Assembly (NCBI GenBank): GCA_046481785.1
Contig: JAWOJF010000275.1
Coordinates: forward strand, 1 to 9,597
Origin: JAWOJF01 sp046481785
Lineage (GTDB): Bacteria > Bacteroidota > Ignavibacteria > Ignavibacteriales > Ignavibacteriaceae
Direction: 5' to 3'
DNA: 9,597 bases
The position numbers and the translations under genes were made by a program. Below the pieces are notes generated by a model. The model worked only from the letters and a program-made list of their open reading frames with translations. It searched no databases and was not told the origin of the DNA. Of the stretch, positions 7,188-9,597 are shown one piece after another. How positions within the stretch are numbered: position 1 is the first letter of the stretch; each line of letters opens with the position of its first letter.

Positions 7188-7376
7188 TCAACCCATAAAT
7201 TCTAAATTATATTCAAGTACATACGAACTGTAGATTAGGTTATATTCCTGCTGCCATTCATTTTCTTTCCGGGTGGGCATTTTCTCTTTTCCAGCATAAT
7301 TAATTTTATCAGCACTCTCCGGAGTATCATTACCTGTTAACTCAAAATAGAAAGGAAAAAAATTTATATCATCCAT
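7188..7376 (-). CDS. Small protein (62 aa) with NEWxxE[FY]xxIYxS motif, copy B
   Basis: Not recognised as a known family. The preferred start is ATG 7374-7376, preceded by AAAGAG on the minus strand; an in-frame TTG at 7401-7403 would add nine residues and is less likely. From the ATG the protein is 62 residues, exactly the length of copy A. The N-terminus is aromatic (INFFPFYFEL at 4-13), the middle is polar, and the C-terminal segment is NEWQQEYNLIYSSYVLE at 39-55, which matches copy A in 10 of 17 positions identically plus two aromatic exchanges. Outside this segment the two copies are not clearly alignable, so an old duplication or a shared interaction motif is likely. It is the first gene of a probable minus-strand unit with the 73-residue gene. 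Confidence 0.55.
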   Translation of the reverse strand: MDDINFFPFYFELTGNDTPESADKINYAGKEKMPTRKENEWQQEYNLIYSSYVLEYNLEFMG

Positions 7377-7472
7377 TACAATCTCTTTTTTTTGATTACA
7401 CAAAAATAAACCCGGAATATTAAATAGATGTTATTCAGATATTAAGTATTTGTTATGTAATTATTCGGGGAG

Positions 7473-7508
7473 TACAAAATAAAAAGGACGTCCTGATGGA
7501 CGCCCTTT
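7473..7508 (-). terminator. Intrinsic terminator of the T9SS repeat-protein gene
   Basis: On the minus strand an 11-bp stem (7498-7508 with 7483-7493, one G-U pair) closes a 4-nt loop and is followed by TTTTTATTTTG (7475-7485). On the plus strand the same stem would contain an A-C mismatch, so the minus strand is the better fit. It lies about 100 nt after the stop of the large minus-strand gene and insulates the small genes at 7376 and beyond from its transcription. Confidence 0.85.
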
Positions 7509-7512
7509 AGTC

Positions 7513-7538
7513 GAAGGAGAGAACGAGAGAGAAAGAGA
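7513..7538. other. GA-rich purine tract in 3' untranslated region
   Basis: 26 nt of nearly pure A/G on the plus strand, interrupted only by C7524. In the minus-strand transcript it becomes a pyrimidine tract between the large gene's stop and its terminator. Function unknown; such tracts can stay unpaired and serve as protein or antisense landing sites. Confidence 0.4.
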
Positions 7539-7545
7539 CTACCCC

Positions 7546-7578
7546 CTCTAAATCTCCACAATTGGGAGACTTAAAGAG
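7546..7578. other. Imperfect hairpin in 3' untranslated region
   Basis: TCTCC (7553-7557) pairs with GGAGA (7565-7569), and the stem can be extended imperfectly through flanking A/T bases to CTCT (7546-7549) and AGAG (7575-7578). It works similarly in RNA from either strand and has no U-run on the minus-strand side. Confidence 0.35.
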
Positions 7579-7587
7579 AAATTCTAC

Positions 7588-7616
7588 TTCCCTGTTGGTC
7601 AGGGAACTTTTATTTT
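7588..7616 (+). terminator. Plus-strand terminator-like hairpin beside the T9SS gene stop
   Basis: TTCCCTG (7588-7594) and CAGGGAA (7600-7606) make a perfect 7-bp stem with a 5-nt loop, followed on the plus strand by CTTTTATTTT (7607-7616). It has the form of an intrinsic terminator facing into the 3' end of the minus-strand gene, although no plus-strand gene is seen just upstream. On the minus strand it has no U-run and may simply protect the mRNA end. Confidence 0.45.
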
Positions 7617-9597
7617 AATAAGGTCATCTTCTTAGTAATTACATTTGAGCCCGCTTCAAGTCTGTACAGATACATACCGCTTGATAAGCCTGCGGCATCC
7701 CACTGTATGTTATATGAACCAGCGCTTCTGAACCCATTAAGTAATACTGCAACTTGCTGTCCTATTATATTATAAACAGTAAGTTTAACATTCCCTGCTT
7801 CAGGTAAAGCAAAGCTTATAGTTGTACTTGGATTAAAAGGATTAGGATAATTCTGGGAAAGCATATAATTAGAAGGCACTAATTTATTCTTTGTTTCTTT
7901 AATATGTGTTACGCGATTTTGCGATAAGGCAGTCCAGCCGCCAATCCATAAAGGAGCATTAGGATCAAAAGCGCCATAATAGCTGGTTGTTGTAAAATAT
8001 ACGTCTGTTGGAGCTGCTGCACCGCTTGCTGCAGGCCCGCTCGCACTTGGTCTTGGATCTAAGCCGCCGTCATTAGTTCTGCTAATGCTGTTTATCTGAG
8101 GATCAACTATCTGGTTATTATTTGCCGTAAAATGTGTTTGCACAAAATCCTGCGGCACCATACTTACCAAATCATTCCCTGCACCAAACTGCCACCAGAT
8201 ATTATTATTAAACACAAGGTCTCCCATTTCTAACCTTTCACGGCTGTCTGCACCGCTTGCAAGATCTTCTACTCTTAATGCAGCGCCTCCGCCACCGCCG
8301 TTATACTCAGTTACAATACTATTGTAATATTTTCCACCCGCATTATCTCTTATTATTAATGCTTCTGCTCCATCTCCCTGTGGAGTAGCTGCTGCACCGG
8401 GACCTATATACGTTGCATTATAAATTACCGGAATGGCAAACGGCTGACCATCTTCCGGGGTTGTTCCCCCGTCATGCTCACCCATTCTTCCTCCTCCTTC
8501 ATCCGCATCATGTATTGCAAACCAAAACTGGTTGTTTGATGTCCACCCTTCATCATAATCAAATGAGTCATCTCCGGGGAATGATGATACAAGATATTTT
8601 GTGTTTACTGTACCGCCAAACCATTCAAAACTGTCATCTACATTTCCATATACTTCTACATATTCTATCGTTGTTGCTCTTCCTACTGCGCCCATTGTTA
8701 ACCCGTTAATTTCATTCCCTGCACCTATTTCTGCTCCGCCATGGCGTATTGAAACGTAGCGAAATACACCCGAGTTATCATCATCATTTGGCGTTGTTCC
8801 GCCGCCATAAGCGCCTCTTGGGTTATCTGAAGGAATTCCTTCTATCTGACCAACACCTGATGTTGTATTTATTGATGCTCTTCCAAGTATTATTACCCCA
8901 CCCCATAGGCCTCTGTCTGAATGAGTTAAATCATTTGGATCATTTATATCATCTACTTCTGCTGTAAATATTATAGGCAGTTCAGCAGTTCCTTCTGCAA
9001 AAATCTGTCCGCCCTGGGCAATTATTAAAGCACTTGCATTATCTCCTGTTGTGGGTTCTGCTTTTCCTTTAATTACTGTTCCGGCCTCAATATTTAATAC
9101 TGAACCATCCTCAACAAACACAAAGCCATCTAAAAGATATATGTTATTAGATGTCATTGTATAAGACTCACCGGGTGATATATCAGCGTCGGTTACTGTT
9201 ATTATGTTAGAAATGTAACCATTTTGATATAAAGCAGTCCAGCCGCTGATCCATAAAGGTGCATCAGGATTAAAGGCACCATAATAGCTGGTTGTTGTAA
9301 AATAGGGATCAGATGCTGCTGAAGCACCACTGCCTGCCGGGCCATCAGATGCAGGCTTTGGATCCAGGCTGCCATCATTAGTTCTGCTGATGCTGTTTAT
9401 CTGAGGATCAACTATCTGGTTATTATTTGCCGTGAAATGTGTTTGCACAAAATCCTGCGGCACCATACTTACCAAATCATTCCCTGCTCCAAACTGCCAC
9501 CAGATATTATTATTAAACACAAGGTCTCCCATTTCTAACCTTTCACGGCTGTCTGCACCGCTTGCAAGATCTTCTACTCTTAATGCAGCGCCTCCGC
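7610..9597 (-). CDS. Large secreted beta-helix-like repeat protein with T9SS type A sorting tail, C-terminal part
   Basis: The reading frame is open to the right edge, giving 661 visible residues; the true start, and any signal peptide, lie outside. Numbering below starts at the internal Met at 9530-9532. The last 86 residues (555-640, bases 7613-7870) are a type A C-terminal sorting domain: NYPNPFNPSTTISFALPEAG, then VYNIIGQQVA, WDAAGLSSGMYLYRL and the terminal KKMTLLK. This tail directs export by the T9SS and is usually removed or anchors the protein at the cell surface. The body is Gly/Asp/Asn-rich with short beta patterns such as WGGVIILGRA (210-219), FRYVSIRHGG (257-266) and IEYVEVYGN (289-297), resembling right-handed beta-helix surface proteins of this phylum. 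It is built of 435-residue tandem units, with LEMGDLVFNNNIWWQFGAG occurring at both ends of the complete one. Function is unknown; adhesion or polymer binding is a guess. It ends in its own terminator. Confidence 0.9.
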   Translation of the reverse strand, partial: GGAALRVEDLASGADSRERLEMGDLVFNNNIWWQFGAGNDLVSMVPQDFVQTHFTANNNQIVDPQINSISRTNDGSLDPKPASDGPAGSGASAASDPYFTTTSYYGAFNPDAPLWISGWTALYQNGYISNIITVTDADISPGESYTMTSNNIYLLDGFVFVEDGSVLNIEAGTVIKGKAEPTTGDNASALIIAQGGQIFAEGTAELPIIFTAEVDDINDPNDLTHSDRGLWGGVIILGRASINTTSGVGQIEGIPSDNPRGAYGGGTTPNDDDNSGVFRYVSIRHGGAEIGAGNEINGLTMGAVGRATTIEYVEVYGNVDDSFEWFGGTVNTKYLVSSFPGDDSFDYDEGWTSNNQFWFAIHDADEGGGRMGEHDGGTTPEDGQPFAIPVIYNATYIGPGAAATPQGDGAEALIIRDNAGGKYYNSIVTEYNGGGGGAALRVEDLASGADSRERLEMGDLVFNNNIWWQFGAGNDLVSMVPQDFVQTHFTANNNQIVDPQINSISRTNDGGLDPRPSASGPAASGAAAPTDVYFTTTSYYGAFDPNAPLWIGGWTALSQNRVTHIKETKNKLVPSNYMLSQNYPNPFNPSTTISFALPEAGNVKLTVYNIIGQQVAVLLNGFRSAGSYNIQWDAAGLSSGMYLYRLEAGSNVITKKMTLLK
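7613..7870 (-). other. T9SS type A C-terminal sorting domain (region within CDS)
   Basis: The 86 terminal codons follow a short charged linker (RVTHIKETKNKLVPS) that breaks the repeat pattern. The Asn-Tyr-Pro-Asn-Pro-Phe-Asn-Pro-Ser opening and the basic, hydrophobic end KKMTLLK are the hallmarks of the family. The domain is absent from the upstream repeat unit, so it was not part of the duplication. Confidence 0.93.
7916..8292 (-). repeat. Direct repeat, C-terminal copy (period 1305 bp)
   Basis: Matches 9221-9597 at a constant offset of 1305 bp with no indels, so the repeat is in frame (435 codons). From 8071 to 8292 I count three mismatches in 222 bp. From 7936 to 8070 the copies differ at many positions, including several amino-acid changes in the Pro/Ala/Ser-rich stretch. 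After 7916 the copies part: this one runs into the sorting-tail linker. Confidence 0.93.
9221..9597 (-). repeat. Direct repeat, upstream copy (period 1305 bp, cut by window edge)
   Basis: Partner of 7916-8292. The last 68 bases before the edge are identical in both copies, so the repeat certainly extends beyond the window, and at least part of a second 435-residue unit must lie to the right. Confidence 0.93.

Noticed and set aside
7401..7408. Bacteroidetes-type promoter -7 element (TATTTTTG on the minus strand) ahead of the small-gene unit
   Set aside because: It fits TAnnTTTG, but there is no TTTG about 19-21 nt upstream, and other genes here do not show this promoter type.
8413..8967. Two plus-strand open frames (8413-8709 and 8749-8967)
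   Set aside because: Their His/Leu-rich products are the antisense reading of the Gly/Asp/Asn-rich T9SS protein; no ribosome site and no recognisable domain.
7610..9597. Transposon or phage tail origin of the repeated minus-strand region
   Set aside because: No transposase, inverted termini or phage motifs; the repeat is in frame within a protein with a clear T9SS sorting tail.
1..9597. tRNA, rRNA, CRISPR array or riboswitch
   Set aside because: No cloverleaf, regularly spaced repeats or recognisable aptamer core was seen on either strand.

Overview
The window looks like AT-rich chromosome from a member of the Bacteroidota/Chlorobiota (FCB) group, most likely an Ignavibacteria-like lineage. 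Two things point there. A long minus-strand gene ends in a type A type IX secretion (T9SS) sorting tail of the NYPNPFNPSTTI type. An arginine biosynthesis cluster carries its own ArgR repressor. The taxonomic placement is inference; no rRNA or other phylogenetic marker is present.

Region 1 (1-5565, plus strand) is an arginine operon: argC (3' end only), argJ, argB, argR, argG, argH. Neighbours overlap or nearly touch (argC/argJ overlap by 17 nt, argJ/argB 8 nt apart, argG/argH share one base in TAATG), except for leaders of 138-144 nt before argR and 72 nt before argG. ArgB, ArgC and ArgJ run the acetylated half of the pathway, with ArgJ recycling the acetyl group. ArgG and ArgH convert citrulline plus aspartate to arginine and fumarate. 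ArgR should sense the product. The two steps between the halves, aminotransferase (argD) and ornithine carbamoyltransferase (argF), are not in the window.

Region 2 (5566-6703, plus strand) is a possible promoter region followed by a stand-alone calcineurin-fold metallophosphoesterase with an intact metal-binding motif set.

Region 3 (6704-7440, minus strand) holds three very small genes that I cannot assign to any family. The outer two encode 62-residue proteins sharing a C-terminal motif N-E-W-x-x-E-[FY]-x-x-I-Y-x-S-[FY]-x-L-E. The middle one encodes an unrelated, probably beta-rich 73-residue protein. This paralogue/other/paralogue cassette is the best candidate for something undescribed here.

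Region 4 (7441-7609) is a structured noncoding stretch. It has a strong intrinsic terminator for the minus-strand gene to its right, a GA-rich tract, and two more hairpins, one of which looks like a plus-strand terminator.

Region 5 (7610-9597, minus strand, open at the window edge) is a large secreted, repeat-built T9SS substrate. A 1305-bp (435-codon) unit is tandemly repeated in frame. Part of the repeat is nearly identical between copies and part is clearly diverged.
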